Shown piece after piece: positions 18,355-26,947 of a stretch of DNA of 58,295 bases (its first letter is position 1; each line of letters opens with the position of its first letter). The stretch covers positions 1-58,295 of the forward strand of contig NZ_WWEM01000028.1 of assembly GCF_019308285.1 (NCBI RefSeq). The letters are read 5' to 3'. The translations under genes and the position numbers were made by a program. Origin of the DNA: Flavobacterium quisquiliarum. GTDB lineage: Bacteria > Bacteroidota > Bacteroidia > Flavobacteriales > Flavobacteriaceae. The notes beneath the pieces were generated by a model that ran no database searches, was not told the origin of the DNA, and worked only from the letters and a program-made list of their open reading frames with translations.

Positions 18355-19073
18355 TTACTTTACAAAATATAAACAAAAAATTTGGCAAGCTTCAGGTATT
18401 GCAAAATGTAAACCTGAAATTTAACGCAGGTGAGTGCATTGCACTTATTGGTCCAAATGGTTGCGGAAAAACGACCTTGATAAAATCCATCCTGGGAATG
18501 GTTTTACCGGACAGCGGTGATATTTTATTCAATAAAGAATCTATTCTTAGAAAGTTTGAATATAGAAATAATATTGGCTATATGCCTCAGATAGGCCGCT
18601 ATCCAGATCATATGACTATTGGACAAATTATTGCCATGATCAAGCAAATCAGGAATTCGAAAGACATTCTGGATGAAGATTTAGTTAAAGCTTTTAAACT
18701 TGATAAGATGGATGATAAACAAATGCGCACGCTTTCCGGCGGAACAACCCAAAAAGTAAGTGCAACATTAGCCTTTCTTTTTAACCCTGACGTCCTTATA
18801 CTTGATGAGCCAACTGCAGGATTGGATCCCCTGGCATCAGAAATCCTGAAGGAGAAAATTATTAAAGAAAAGGAAAAAGGAAAATTAATTTTGATTACCT
18901 CTCATTTGTTAAGCGAACTTGACGATATGATTACCCAGATTATTTTTATGCAGGATGGTAAAGTGCATTTTCATAGAAATATAAACGAACTGCTTGAATC
19001 AACGGGTGAAATCAAAATTTCAAAAGCCATATCTAAAATTTTAAAGCAAAAGAGTCATGAACAGGATCATTAA
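18351..19073 (+). CDS. nosF: NosF, ABC transporter ATPase
   Basis: 240 aa. Walker A GPNGCGKTT, Q-loop GYMPQIGRYPDHMT, ABC signature LSGGTTQKVS, Walker B VLILDEP and the switch His in ITSHLLSELDD. It pairs with the permease NosY to drive sulfur or copper-site assembly of NosZ through NosD. Start overlaps nosD by 4 bp and the end overlaps nosY by 17 bp. Confidence 0.96.
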   Translation: MITLQNINKKFGKLQVLQNVNLKFNAGECIALIGPNGCGKTTLIKSILGMVLPDSGDILFNKESILRKFEYRNNIGYMPQIGRYPDHMTIGQIIAMIKQIRNSKDILDEDLVKAFKLDKMDDKQMRTLSGGTTQKVSATLAFLFNPDVLILDEPTAGLDPLASEILKEKIIKEKEKGKLILITSHLLSELDDMITQIIFMQDGKVHFHRNINELLESTGEIKISKAISKILKQKSHEQDH

Positions 19074-19824
19074 AATTGTATTGTTGGATATTCTTAAAAA
19101 TAAAATCGTTCTGAGTTACACTTTTGTTTTGGCCTTGCTCTCCTGGGGATCTTTTGGCCTTGAAGACAATTCTGCTAAAGGGCTGTTGACAATTTTGAAT
19201 GTAATTTTATTTACAGTTCCATTAGTTTCGATACTTTTTTCGACGATATATATTTATAACAGTTCTGAATTTATTGAACTGTTACTCAGCCAGCCATTAA
19301 GGCGAAAAAAAATATGGATCAGTTTATTTGCCGGGCTTTCCATTGCAATGATTTTGGCTTTTTTGCTGGGTGCGGGAATCCCCCTTGTAATTAATGCGCC
19401 TGATGCTTCAGGTGTTATGATGCTTTTGTCAGGATGTTTAATCTCGGCTGTTTTTGTGTCTTTAGCTTTTTTGAGCTGTATTTTGACTCGTGATAAAGCA
19501 AAAGGAATTGGTGTAGCGATTATGTTTTGGATGTATTTTGCAATACTATTTGACGCTTTGGTTTTATTTCTGTTGTTTCAGTTTGCCGAGTATCCTATTG
19601 AAGAGGCAATGGTGGGGGTAACGGCCCTGAGCCCAATAGATCTTGCACGTATTCAGATTCTCTTACATCTTGATCAGTCAGCTATGATGGGTTACACAGG
19701 CGCAATTTTTAAAGATTTTTTTGGGACAACTATTGGATTGATTATCTCTTTTTTTCTATTGATTTTATGGATTGCGATACCTTTTTTTATTTCAGTCAGA
19801 AAATTTAATAAAAAAGATCTTTAA
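19057..19824 (+). CDS. nosY: NosY, ABC transporter permease
   Basis: 255 aa, six predicted membrane segments. Starts MNRIIKIVLLDILKNKIV like NosY proteins, with SSEFIELLLSQPLRRKKI between helices 2 and 3 and ALSPIDLARIQILL in the periplasmic loop, both typical of the NosY/ABC-2 group. Forms the membrane half of the NosFY transporter. Overlaps nosF; the globin gene follows after 23 bp. Confidence 0.95.
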   Translation: MNRIIKIVLLDILKNKIVLSYTFVLALLSWGSFGLEDNSAKGLLTILNVILFTVPLVSILFSTIYIYNSSEFIELLLSQPLRRKKIWISLFAGLSIAMILAFLLGAGIPLVINAPDASGVMMLLSGCLISAVFVSLAFLSCILTRDKAKGIGVAIMFWMYFAILFDALVLFLLFQFAEYPIEEAMVGVTALSPIDLARIQILLHLDQSAMMGYTGAIFKDFFGTTIGLIISFFLLILWIAIPFFISVRKFNKKDL

Positions 19825-19847
19825 CAATTAATATTTAATACTCAATT

Positions 19848-20231
19848 ATGAAGGAGAAGATAAAAACAGATATTAAAAACAGACAGGATATCAAAATATT
19901 GGTTGATGCTTTTTATGGTAAGGTTCAGACAGATGCTACTATCGGATATTTATTTACCAAAGTGGCGAATGTTAATTGGGAAAAACATCTTCCAATTATG
20001 TATGATTTTTGGGATAATATCCTTTTTCATTCCGGAAATTTTGAAGGAAACCCGATGATGAAGCATCGGATTTTAAATCAGAAAAGCCCCTTAACTGAAA
20101 CTCATTTTAAACATTGGAATAAGTTGTGGAAAAAAACTGTTGATGATTTATTTGAAGGACCAAAAGCATCAGAAGTAAAGATTAGGGCTCAGAGTATTTC
20201 GAAAATGATGATGAATAAAGTAGTAAAATAA
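19848..20231 (+). CDS. group III truncated hemoglobin
   Basis: 127 aa, the usual length. Group III features: DIKILVDAFYGKVQTD at the N-terminus, proximal His region NPMMKHRIL, and DFWDNILFHSGNF, HFKHWNKLWKKTVDDLF in the following helices. Heme protein that may bind or detoxify NO, or shuttle ligands, in a denitrifying cell. Last gene of the nos operon (23 bp after nosY), before the terminator at 20243-20274. Confidence 0.9.
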   Translation: MKEKIKTDIKNRQDIKILVDAFYGKVQTDATIGYLFTKVANVNWEKHLPIMYDFWDNILFHSGNFEGNPMMKHRILNQKSPLTETHFKHWNKLWKKTVDDLFEGPKASEVKIRAQSISKMMMNKVVK

Positions 20232-20242
20232 AGTGATAAAGT

Positions 20243-20274
20243 AAAAAACGGGCGCTCGAAGAGCGCCCGTTTTT
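20243..20274. terminator. strong bidirectional terminator
   Basis: 14-bp stem AAAAACGGGCGCTC (20244-20257) with its complement (20261-20274) and a 3-nt loop. T-runs occur on both strands (5 on plus, 6 on minus). On the plus strand it ends the nos operon; on the minus strand it is the end of the predicted small RNA. Confidence 0.92.
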
Positions 20275-20317
20275 AAATTAAATGCTATTAGAGCTGAATT
20301 AATAATTTTCATTTAAC
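20243..20317 (-). ncRNA. predicted FNR-controlled small RNA, about 75 nt
   Basis: A complete promoter (operator and -7 element with the island's standard spacing) points from 20323 towards 20243 on the minus strand, and the strong terminator lies only about 45 nt into the transcript. The expected product is an AU-rich single-stranded 5' part of about 43 nt followed by the GC-rich terminator hairpin with a 6-U tail, the architecture of a trans-acting small RNA. An ATG with a short frame exists, but it runs through the terminator stem into antisense of the globin gene, so it is unlikely to be a gene. The concept resembles E. coli FnrS but no sequence relation is claimed. Confidence 0.5.
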
Positions 20318-20322
20318 CTCCA

Positions 20323-20368
20323 CAAAGAAAGAAAAATATTTAAAAAAGATATATGATCTGAATCATAT
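20323..20368 (-). promoter_or_regulatory. FNR/DNR-type promoter with no gene behind it
   Basis: Palindrome ATATGATCTGAATCATAT (20351-20368; core centre 20359.5). On the minus strand TTTCTTTG (20330 to 20323) ends exactly 36.5 bp from the centre. On the plus strand the equivalent position (20389-20396, TCAATAAA) is not a -7 element, so the promoter points left, away from both flanking genes' starts. Confidence 0.65.
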
Positions 20369-20388
20369 ATTAAAGTATTTAAGAAATT

Positions 20389-20985
20389 TCAATAAAATAT
20401 TTTATGATCTATAATTTCTATTTTTTTTTTCTTGTTCATAATAGAAATTGTCCGAATGACCGTCTCAACGCGCAAACCAGTAAAATCTGCAATTTCCTGA
20501 CGGGTATACTGAATTTTCAGTCTTTGATTTGGGGGAATATTCTGCTGTTTTTTTAAATTATCGAGAAAATACTGTACCCGGTACTCAGGTTTATGATTAA
20601 TTATATTTTTTGAAAATACTATTTTATTGTAAATTCTCCAGGCAAAGACTTTTAATATTTTCGATTGGATTTTTGGATTTTCTTCAAGAAGTAAAAAGAA
20701 GTTGGCTTTTGAAAGTTTTAAGAGCACACAATCGGTCTGTGCTACTGCTGAGGCTGGATAAGGCTGATCAATAAAGAGGGGCGGTTCGCCAAAACTGCTT
20801 CCATTTTCAAAAATTCCTACTGTCAGGTCTTTTCCGTCTTCATTGGTATAGGTCATTTTTACAGTCCCTTCAAGAATCTGATAGAAGTATAGGGGAGGAT
20901 CATTTTCGTAAAATATGATACAGTTTTTGGGTGTTTTTTTTGCAACAGCGCCCCAAGTGAATAGCAAATCTGTATCAATATCCAT
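20389..20985 (-). CDS. Crp/Fnr-family transcription regulator without cysteine cluster
   Basis: 198 aa. Cyclic-nucleotide-binding-type beta roll (residues about 15-110, with GSSFGEPPLFIDQPYPASAVA), a dimer helix, then a winged helix with recognition helix RQEIADFTGLRVETVIRTI. No N-terminal Cys cluster, so it cannot be a classical Fe-S FNR; the DNR/NnrR branch, which senses NO through heme, is the plausible parallel. It lies between nos and hemN and may control the ATGAT-N4-ATCAT promoters. Low GC and Lys-rich C-terminus (NKKKKIEIIDHKIFY). Confidence 0.88.
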   Translation of the reverse strand: MDIDTDLLFTWGAVAKKTPKNCIIFYENDPPLYFYQILEGTVKMTYTNEDGKDLTVGIFENGSSFGEPPLFIDQPYPASAVAQTDCVLLKLSKANFFLLLEENPKIQSKILKVFAWRIYNKIVFSKNIINHKPEYRVQYFLDNLKKQQNIPPNQRLKIQYTRQEIADFTGLRVETVIRTISIMNKKKKIEIIDHKIFY

Positions 20986-21253
20986 TTTTTCTAAAGTTAT
21001 ATGTATTTATAAATGATGCGAAATATTTCATCGCTTGAAGACAGCGCCTGCGGTTATTATTGATTTTCATGAAAGCGGAGGTATATGTTTTAAGCAAAGA
21101 AAAGAAATCAGGTATAAAAAAAACATGATAAATATTAGGTTTTGAAAGTTTTGTTGAAGCTAGAATAGGTGTTAAATTAAAGATTTATAAAAAGATATTT
21201 TTAATTTAAACTGGTAGCTAATCTTTTGGAAGTCATTGTGTAATCTGAAGTGT
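20986..21253. other. spacer upstream of the regulator and of hemN
   Basis: No gene seen. Left part must hold the minus-strand promoter of the Crp/Fnr gene, but no ATGAT-N4-ATCAT core occurs at its start, so the gene does not look autoregulated through that site. Confidence 0.4.
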
Positions 21254-21298
21254 TATGATATTTATCATATTACAAAAGCAGTATACTTCGGATATTTG
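21254..21298 (+). promoter_or_regulatory. FNR/DNR-type promoter of hemN
   Basis: Operator TATGATATTTATCATA (21254-21269; centre 21261.5) and -7 element GATATTTG (21291-21298) with the 36.5-bp spacing. The leader to the hemN ATG is about 85 nt. The minus-strand equivalent has no -7 element. Confidence 0.78.
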
Positions 21299-21388
21299 TA
21301 ATGCATTAGAATGGTAATAGCTAAAAAGATTCATTTCAATTAAAAAAAGTTCTATTTCATTTTCTTCCTAATTTCTAAAATTAAAATT

Positions 21389-22753
21389 ATGTCAAAGTCT
21401 TTAATTCAAAAATATAATGTTCCAGGTCCCAGATATACCAGTTATCCAACTGTTCCGTACTGGAATGAAATACTTTTTTCAATAGAGGCATGGAAGATTT
21501 CTTTTCAAAAATCATTCTTGGAGAGCAATTCACAAAATGGGATTAGCCTATATATTCATTTGCCTTTTTGTGAAAGTTTGTGCACTTTTTGCGGATGCAA
21601 CAAACGAATTACTAAAAATCATTCAGTAGAAGAAAAATACATCATGGCTGTTTTAAAAGAATGGAGTATTTACTGTGGACTGTCTTCTGAAAGACCAATC
21701 ATAAAAGAAATTCATCTGGGAGGTGGAACTCCGACTTTTTTCTCATCAGAAAATTTAGAAAATCTTATAAACGGTATTTTTAGGTTAGCTGATAAAGCTG
21801 AAAATCATGAGTTCAGTTTTGAAGGACATCCCAACAATACGACTTATGAGCAGCTTAAAAAATTATATAATCTAGGGTTTCGCAGAGTAAGTTTTGGTGT
21901 TCAGGACTATGCGGAAAAAGTCCAGAAAGCCATTCACAGGATTCAGCCATTTCACAATGTGGCAAAAGTCACCTTTTGGGCAAAAGAAATTGGTTATACC
22001 TCAATAGGACACGATATTATTTTTGGATTGCCTTTTCAAACAATTGAAAACATTGTGGACACCATCGAAAAAACAAATTCTTTAAAACCAGATCGATTGG
22101 CTTTTTACAGCTATGCGCATACGCCCTGGATCAAAGGAAATGGACAACGTGGATTCAATGAGGCAGATCTTCCAAAAGATGTAGAAAAAAGAAAATTATA
22201 TGAGACAGGAAAAAACCTGCTTTCTCAAAACGGATATCACGAAATTGGGATGGATCACTTTGCTTTAGCTTCGGATAGTTTATATAAGGCTGGTCATACT
22301 GGGGAATTGCATCGCAATTTTATGGGATATAGCTCGTCAAAAACCCAGTTAATGATTGGATTGGGAGTTTCAGCTATCAGTGATAGTTGGTACAGTTTTG
22401 CTCAAAATACAAAGAGATTGGAAGAATATTATCAACTTTTGGAGTGCGACAAACTGCCTGTTGTCAAAGGACATATTCTTGATAATGAGGATTTAATTAT
22501 TCGAAAACATATTCTCAATTTAACCTGTCAATTTGAAACTTCGTGGAATGATAAAGCTTTTTATTTTGACGAATTACCAAGTGTTTTGTCCGATTTAAAG
22601 GAAATGGTAAATGATGATCTGGTAACTATTGAAGAAAATAGAATCAAGATCACAGATGCAGGGAGACCTTTCGTCCGTAATATTTGTATGGCTTTCGATT
22701 TGCATTTGAAAAGAAAATCTCCCGAAACTAATCTTTTTTCAATGACAGTCTAA
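21389..22753 (+). CDS. hemN: oxygen-independent coproporphyrinogen III oxidase
   Basis: 454 aa, the length of true HemN. Starts LIQKYNVPGPRYTSYPTVPYW. Radical SAM cluster motif CESLCTFCGC, then HLGGGTPTFFS and FGVQDYAEKVQKAIHRIQP and DHFALASDSL. It decarboxylates coproporphyrinogen III without O2 so that heme (needed by NirK-cyt c, NorB and cytochromes) can be made in anoxia. It has its own FNR-type promoter. Single gene; followed by a 227-bp gap and the FNR-like regulator. Confidence 0.96.
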   Translation: MSKSLIQKYNVPGPRYTSYPTVPYWNEILFSIEAWKISFQKSFLESNSQNGISLYIHLPFCESLCTFCGCNKRITKNHSVEEKYIMAVLKEWSIYCGLSSERPIIKEIHLGGGTPTFFSSENLENLINGIFRLADKAENHEFSFEGHPNNTTYEQLKKLYNLGFRRVSFGVQDYAEKVQKAIHRIQPFHNVAKVTFWAKEIGYTSIGHDIIFGLPFQTIENIVDTIEKTNSLKPDRLAFYSYAHTPWIKGNGQRGFNEADLPKDVEKRKLYETGKNLLSQNGYHEIGMDHFALASDSLYKAGHTGELHRNFMGYSSSKTQLMIGLGVSAISDSWYSFAQNTKRLEEYYQLLECDKLPVVKGHILDNEDLIIRKHILNLTCQFETSWNDKAFYFDELPSVLSDLKEMVNDDLVTIEENRIKITDAGRPFVRNICMAFDLHLKRKSPETNLFSMTV

Positions 22754-22976
22754 ACGATTAATAGAATTCCTTGCACAAATTGACTCTGAAATTTTCTAGG
22801 TATGCTAATTATTAAACATGATATCCTGGCAGGGTTGATTCTTTTAACTACTTTCTGGATTTAAGATCACATCGATATGCCAGTAGCCACTGTATCAATC
22901 TTTCAAGAATAATTTTGCTGGAAAAGAAAATTATTCAAATTTTTCAAGTAATGTAGTGTAGTAACTCTAATTATTC

Positions 22977-22984
22977 TACTTTTG
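22977..22984 (+). promoter_or_regulatory. -7 element of the FNR-like regulator gene
   Basis: TACTTTTG fits TAnnTTTG exactly. It ends 15 bp before the ATG at 23000, so the TTG at 22982, which would give a longer frame, lies inside the promoter. This decides the start at 23000. Confidence 0.6.
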
Positions 22985-22999
22985 CAGCAAAAAATTACT

Positions 23000-23680
23000 A
23001 TGAATAAATGCGATCAATGTATTGTAAGACAGCTTAGTGCATTGAAAGCACTAAACAAAGAGCAAATCATACAATTGGCAAATAGTAAAAGCACTCAGGT
23101 AATTAAAAAAGGGGAGGCTATAATAGAGGAAGGAGAAGTAATTAATGGGGTTTTCTGTATAAAAGATGGTATTGGAAAACTTTCTAAATTAAGTGCCAAT
23201 GGAAGGGACCAAATTGTTAAACTTGTAAAGTCAGGTGAACTTCTGGGGCAACGTTCAATGATCAGCAATGAACCTGCAAACTTGTCGGCTACAGCAATTG
23301 CTGATATGGAAGTTTGTTTCATTCCAAAATCTGAAATCATTCAATTTTTTAATAATAACAATCAGTTTTCAATGAACTTAATGCAGTCTGTTTGTGATGA
23401 TTTGAAACATGCTGATGATCATACTGTGGATATGGTCCAGAAAACTGTTAAGGAAAGACTGGCTGAAAAGTTATTATATCTTAGTGACACCTTTGGTGTA
23501 AATGCTGATCAATCCTTAAAAGTGCAATTATCAAGAGAGGAACTGGCCGGAATGATCGGTACAGCCACCGAGAGTTGCATCCGATTGCTTTCTGAGTTTA
23601 AAAAATCAGGGTTGATCGAATTAAAAGGAAAGCTGATTTTTTTAAAGGATATTAAGGGATTAAAAAGAGAAGCCAGCTAA
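23000..23680 (+). CDS. FNR-like Crp-family regulator with CxxC motif
   Basis: 226 aa from ATG 23000. N-terminus MNKCDQCIVRQLSALKAL aligns with the E. coli FNR cluster region (CxxCxxxxxC) but the third cysteine is Ser. A cysteine at the FNR Cys122 position is kept in MEVCFIPKSE. Sensor beta roll, dimer helix (QKTVKERLAEKLLYLSD), then helix-turn-helix SREELAGMIGTATESCIRLL. Might hold a cluster with a different fourth ligand or sense redox otherwise. A candidate oxygen-responsive activator of the island's operators; this is inferred, not shown. Ends 5 bp before the convergent nadA stop. Confidence 0.85.
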   Translation: MNKCDQCIVRQLSALKALNKEQIIQLANSKSTQVIKKGEAIIEEGEVINGVFCIKDGIGKLSKLSANGRDQIVKLVKSGELLGQRSMISNEPANLSATAIADMEVCFIPKSEIIQFFNNNNQFSMNLMQSVCDDLKHADDHTVDMVQKTVKERLAEKLLYLSDTFGVNADQSLKVQLSREELAGMIGTATESCIRLLSEFKKSGLIELKGKLIFLKDIKGLKREAS

Positions 23681-23685
23681 CATCA

Positions 23686-24615
23686 TCATTTGGATAATTC
23701 CAGCATTCTTTCAATAGGGACAAACGCTTTTTTCATTATATCAGCAGGAACTTTAATTTCAGGCGTTTCATTAAGCAAACAGTCATGTAATTTTTGTAAC
23801 GTATTTACTTTCATGTAGCCACATTGGCTGCAGGCACAAGTGTTGTCTTCGTTTGAAGGTGCCGGTATCAATATTTTATCAGGAACTTCCAGTTTCATTT
23901 TATGAAGAATTCCCACTTCTGTAGCCACAATAAATTTGGTGCCCGGATTGGTTTTAACATATTCAATCATTCCTGCTGTCGAACCAATATAGCTGGCTGT
24001 TTTTAAAATATGGGTTTCAGATTCAGGATGGGCAATAATTTGCGCATCTGGATTTTGTTTGTACAATTCAATTAATTTATCAAATGAAAATGCTTCATGA
24101 ACCACACATGCACCGTCCCAAAGCAACATTTCCCTGCCTGTTTGTTCCATTACATATTTTCCCAAATTTTTATCGGGAGCAAAAATAATGGGTTTGTCTT
24201 TCGGTATAGAATTGACGATTTTAACGGCATTAGAAGAAGTTACCACAATGTCAGTTAAAGCTTTAACCTCTGCAGAACAATTCACATATGTAATAACAAT
24301 GTGGTCTGGATGGGCTTGGGTAAATTGTTGAAATAAATTGGCGGGACAAGAGTCAGCCAACGAGCAGCCTGCATTCAAATCAGGAAGAATAACTTTTTTA
24401 CCTGGATTTAAAATTTTTGCAGTCTCAGCCATAAAATGTACTCCTGCAAAAACAATTATATCAGCATGCACCTGCATTGCTTCTTGTGACAATCCCAGGC
24501 TGTCGCCCACATAATCTGAAACATCCTGAATATCGGATTCCTGATAGTAATGTGCCAGAATAACTGCATTCTTCTCTTTTTTTAGTTTCAGTATTCGCTC
24601 TTTAAGGTTTTTCAT
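23686..24615 (-). CDS. nadA: quinolinate synthase
   Basis: 309 aa, full length. [58 protein letters not shown] and AHPESE are all signature stretches. The three cluster cysteines sit in GCSLAD, the segment around [11 protein letters not shown] (or nearby) and [11 protein letters not shown]. It condenses iminoaspartate with dihydroxyacetone phosphate to quinolinate, using a 4Fe-4S cluster, without O2. Its partner NadB is broken at 6172-6633. No nadC is seen here. A 20-bp palindrome lies 25 bp upstream. Confidence 0.95.
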   Translation of the reverse strand: MKNLKERILKLKKEKNAVILAHYYQESDIQDVSDYVGDSLGLSQEAMQVHADIIVFAGVHFMAETAKILNPGKKVILPDLNAGCSLADSCPANLFQQFTQAHPDHIVITYVNCSAEVKALTDIVVTSSNAVKIVNSIPKDKPIIFAPDKNLGKYVMEQTGREMLLWDGACVVHEAFSFDKLIELYKQNPDAQIIAHPESETHILKTASYIGSTAGMIEYVKTNPGTKFIVATEVGILHKMKLEVPDKILIPAPSNEDNTCACSQCGYMKVNTLQKLHDCLLNETPEIKVPADIMKKAFVPIERMLELSK

Positions 24616-24639
24616 TATTAAATTATTTTTAATTATTCT

Positions 24640-24659
24640 CTTTTGTTTTAAAACAAAAG
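24640..24659. promoter_or_regulatory. 20-bp perfect palindrome upstream of nadA
   Basis: CTTTTGTTTTAAAACAAAAG, centred 34 bp before the nadA start. Could be a repressor operator or a weak hairpin between the Rrf2 gene and nadA. It has no match to the FNR-type core. Confidence 0.4.
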
Positions 24660-24773
24660 ATTTGATGCTGATACTTATGTTGGGTTTTTAAAATCGGTAA
24701 GTTTTTTGAAAATTAAGTTTTGTTCGTTTTTCGGAAAATCCAATCAAACAAAGCTTTTATTATGACACTAAAA

Positions 24774-25208
24774 TTAATACCTAAGGAAGGTCTCTCCCGA
24801 TTTAATACCCAAAGCCAATTCTTCAAGATTGGTATTTTCAAGCGTGAAAACCAAATCGTTTCGAATAGATATAAATTTATCGTGCATCGGACAAGGATGG
24901 TCTTCAGAACAATTACTTAATCCTAATGCGCAACCGGTCAAAATGCGATCGCCATCCAAAGAATTGACTATTTGCGCTAATGTAATTTCTTTCATATTCT
25001 CTTTGGAAATTTCAAAACCTCCGCCCACTCCTTTTATAGATTTAATAATATTGTCTCTCGATAGGATTTGAAGAATTTTGGCTGTAAAAGCCTCCGGAGA
25101 ATCGATTTTTTTGGCAATTTCTTTCAAGCCGATGCGATTGTCCTGATAGGATTGAAAAGCAATAAAAATAGCTGCACGAATGCCATATTCACATGTTTTA
25201 GAGAACAT
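24774..25208 (-). CDS. Rrf2-family regulator, NsrR-like
   Basis: 144 aa. N-terminal winged helix (MFSKTCEYGIRAAIFIA ... KIDSPEAFTAKILQIL ... GGGFEIS) and three cysteines in the cluster loop, CALGLSNCSEDHPC, the Rrf2 arrangement for an Fe-S cluster. NsrR uses such a cluster to sense NO. The gene sits among NO-related genes (CopD-like, NorB-like membrane protein, hemerythrin on the same strand upstream), so an NO-responsive repressor is likely. The Rrf2 group also contains IscR-type and other sensors, so the ligand is not certain. Confidence 0.85.
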   Translation of the reverse strand: MFSKTCEYGIRAAIFIAFQSYQDNRIGLKEIAKKIDSPEAFTAKILQILSRDNIIKSIKGVGGGFEISKENMKEITLAQIVNSLDGDRILTGCALGLSNCSEDHPCPMHDKFISIRNDLVFTLENTNLEELALGIKSGETFLRY

Positions 25209-25241
25209 AATCTTTTTTTTGTAATGTATAAATCATATAAA

Positions 25242-25691
25242 TCAAAGCCCGCCATAACGCACAAAAGATCCAAAAACAACCATCAAAACCCCAATTATGG
25301 TAACTGATAGAATATGAAAGGTCATTTCAGGCAACTTCTCAGCACCTTTTTCTAGCTTTGGCAACACTCTAAATTGCGCACTCAAAGCAAAAAGAACCGT
25401 CAATAATAACAGAGCTAATTTTGTTGAAACAACTTTTTCTATAGGTGTCTCGAACTGAAACCAATATTCGATGCTAACACCATATTTATAGGCCATTAAA
25501 ATTCCGGTAATGACCAGCAAAACCAGAGCAGTCATGCCAACAGGTTCATACTTTCTTTCATAATCGAGAATTATATTCTGATTTTTTTCTTTTAATGCTT
25601 GTGGCAAAAAACCAAAGACAAGCAACAAATGACCACCAACCCAAATGGTGGCACTCAAAAGATGGATGATTAACAATAAATGGTGGCTCAT
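25242..25691 (-). CDS. CopD-like four-helix membrane protein
   Basis: 149 aa with four membrane segments. Conserved His/Gly motif IHLLSATIWVGGHLLL at the start and RYEPVGMTALVLLVITG in the second helix, as in CopD/YkoY-type heme or copper membrane domains. Overlaps the start of the NorB-like gene's stop by 4 bp (25688-25691), so the two are translationally coupled and probably act together. Possible heme b-binding electron or copper carrier; not proven by sequence. Confidence 0.75.
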   Translation of the reverse strand: MSHHLLLIIHLLSATIWVGGHLLLVFGFLPQALKEKNQNIILDYERKYEPVGMTALVLLVITGILMAYKYGVSIEYWFQFETPIEKVVSTKLALLLLTVLFALSAQFRVLPKLEKGAEKLPEMTFHILSVTIIGVLMVVFGSFVRYGGL

Positions 25692-26899
25692 ATAGTTTTA
25701 GGTTTTAGTTTCACAATTTTAACAGATAGCATTATAAGGCCTGCTGGCATAAAAATACTGGATAAGAATAGATTTTGATAATAATTCGGTAAACTACCTT
25801 TACCCAAGAAAAACCAAATGCCCTGAAGAAACAAAAGAATTTCAGTTGTAAAAAATCCGAATAAAAAAATTGCGATTCCCCATGTTTGAATACGGTTTCT
25901 CGAATTTAAAAAATCATTTTGTAATGCAAATCCAAACAGGAAACCTGTAATAATTCCCAACATGGTCAAGTGAATGTATCCAATGACAAAATTACGAATC
26001 TGATGGGATACATGTGCCAATTCCGGAAACAAAACCACCAGTTGAATAAAGACTTTTAAAGCCAATGAAAACAAAGCAAAACCATAAACTATTTTTGTGA
26101 TCGTTGGTAAAACAGCAAAAAAGGACTGAAACTGCGGGCGGATAAATTGTATAAAAAGTACCGCAGCATATAGCTGAAGCATTACTCCAAGAGCATTTAA
26201 CCAATAAAAAATCGGGTTAGGCAAATACCAACTTACCGGCAAAGCCAATGTTAAAAAAGTAGAAGCAACAAATAAATTATAAAATATCCTGAATTTTTTA
26301 GCTTCAATAATAAGTTTTGCCTGTTTGAAAAACAAAGCCAAAATGGCAAACAGGAACCAGCCATTAAATTGAAAATGAAGAAAAAACTGAATCGCAATTT
26401 GATAAAGAGCGCTTGCTTTACCTAACAATGAAACTGCAGGACCCAGGCACCAGACACCCAAAGTAGAAAAAATCATGAAAAACAAAGCCGCACGAAGCAG
26501 CTTTCTTTCAGCCAGAGTTGTTGGATTGGCATCCTTTATAATTAAATAACAAAAATAGTAGCTGCAAAAAATATGCAAAGTCGAAAAAAGAATAGAAACA
26601 AAAGCATATCCTTGAGCAGGAAAATCAATCATCATTCCGACTACGGCCAGTTCTGTTGTCCAAAATAATTGGTTGTAGATGGGTTTTTGCTGTTTTTCTT
26701 TTGGAACAAAAAAATGAAAAATCAAACAGTACAACATCATATAGACCCAGCCTAACATCGCCACGTGTGAATGGCCGTGCATTAAAAACTGAAAATTGAC
26801 TCCGGTGATCGGTGAAACATACATCCATCGAAGCAACAGTCCCATCAATGAAGCGATGAAAAAATTAGAAAAAGTACAGAGTAACCAACTCTTCTTCAT
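25688..26899 (-). CDS. 12-helix membrane protein resembling a heme-copper/NorB-like core
   Basis: 403 aa, nearly all membrane segments, no signal peptide. Histidine-bearing helices FLMHGHSHVAMLGWVYMM, FFLHFQFNGWFLFAIL and GYIHLTMLGIITGFLFGF resemble the His spacing of heme-copper oxidase subunit I/NorB-like proteins, and it starts like NnrS-type proteins of NO stress. It is too short for qNor and lacks the NorB cytochrome-like domain. Coupled to the CopD-like gene. I do not recognise a named family; a role in NO metabolism or heme/copper protection is inferred from its place between the NsrR-like regulator and the hemerythrin. Confidence 0.7.
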   Translation of the reverse strand: MKKSWLLCTFSNFFIASLMGLLLRWMYVSPITGVNFQFLMHGHSHVAMLGWVYMMLYCLIFHFFVPKEKQQKPIYNQLFWTTELAVVGMMIDFPAQGYAFVSILFSTLHIFCSYYFCYLIIKDANPTTLAERKLLRAALFFMIFSTLGVWCLGPAVSLLGKASALYQIAIQFFLHFQFNGWFLFAILALFFKQAKLIIEAKKFRIFYNLFVASTFLTLALPVSWYLPNPIFYWLNALGVMLQLYAAVLFIQFIRPQFQSFFAVLPTITKIVYGFALFSLALKVFIQLVVLFPELAHVSHQIRNFVIGYIHLTMLGIITGFLFGFALQNDFLNSRNRIQTWGIAIFLFGFFTTEILLFLQGIWFFLGKGSLPNYYQNLFLSSIFMPAGLIMLSVKIVKLKPKTI

Positions 26900-26947
26900 G
26901 ATTTTATAAAGGATTTAATTCTTGATGCTTAAAAGTGTGTTCATACT

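Noticed and set aside
24720..24770. FNR-type half site upstream of nadA
   Set aside because: Only one TTGAT half is present; no second half and no -7 element at the standard spacing.
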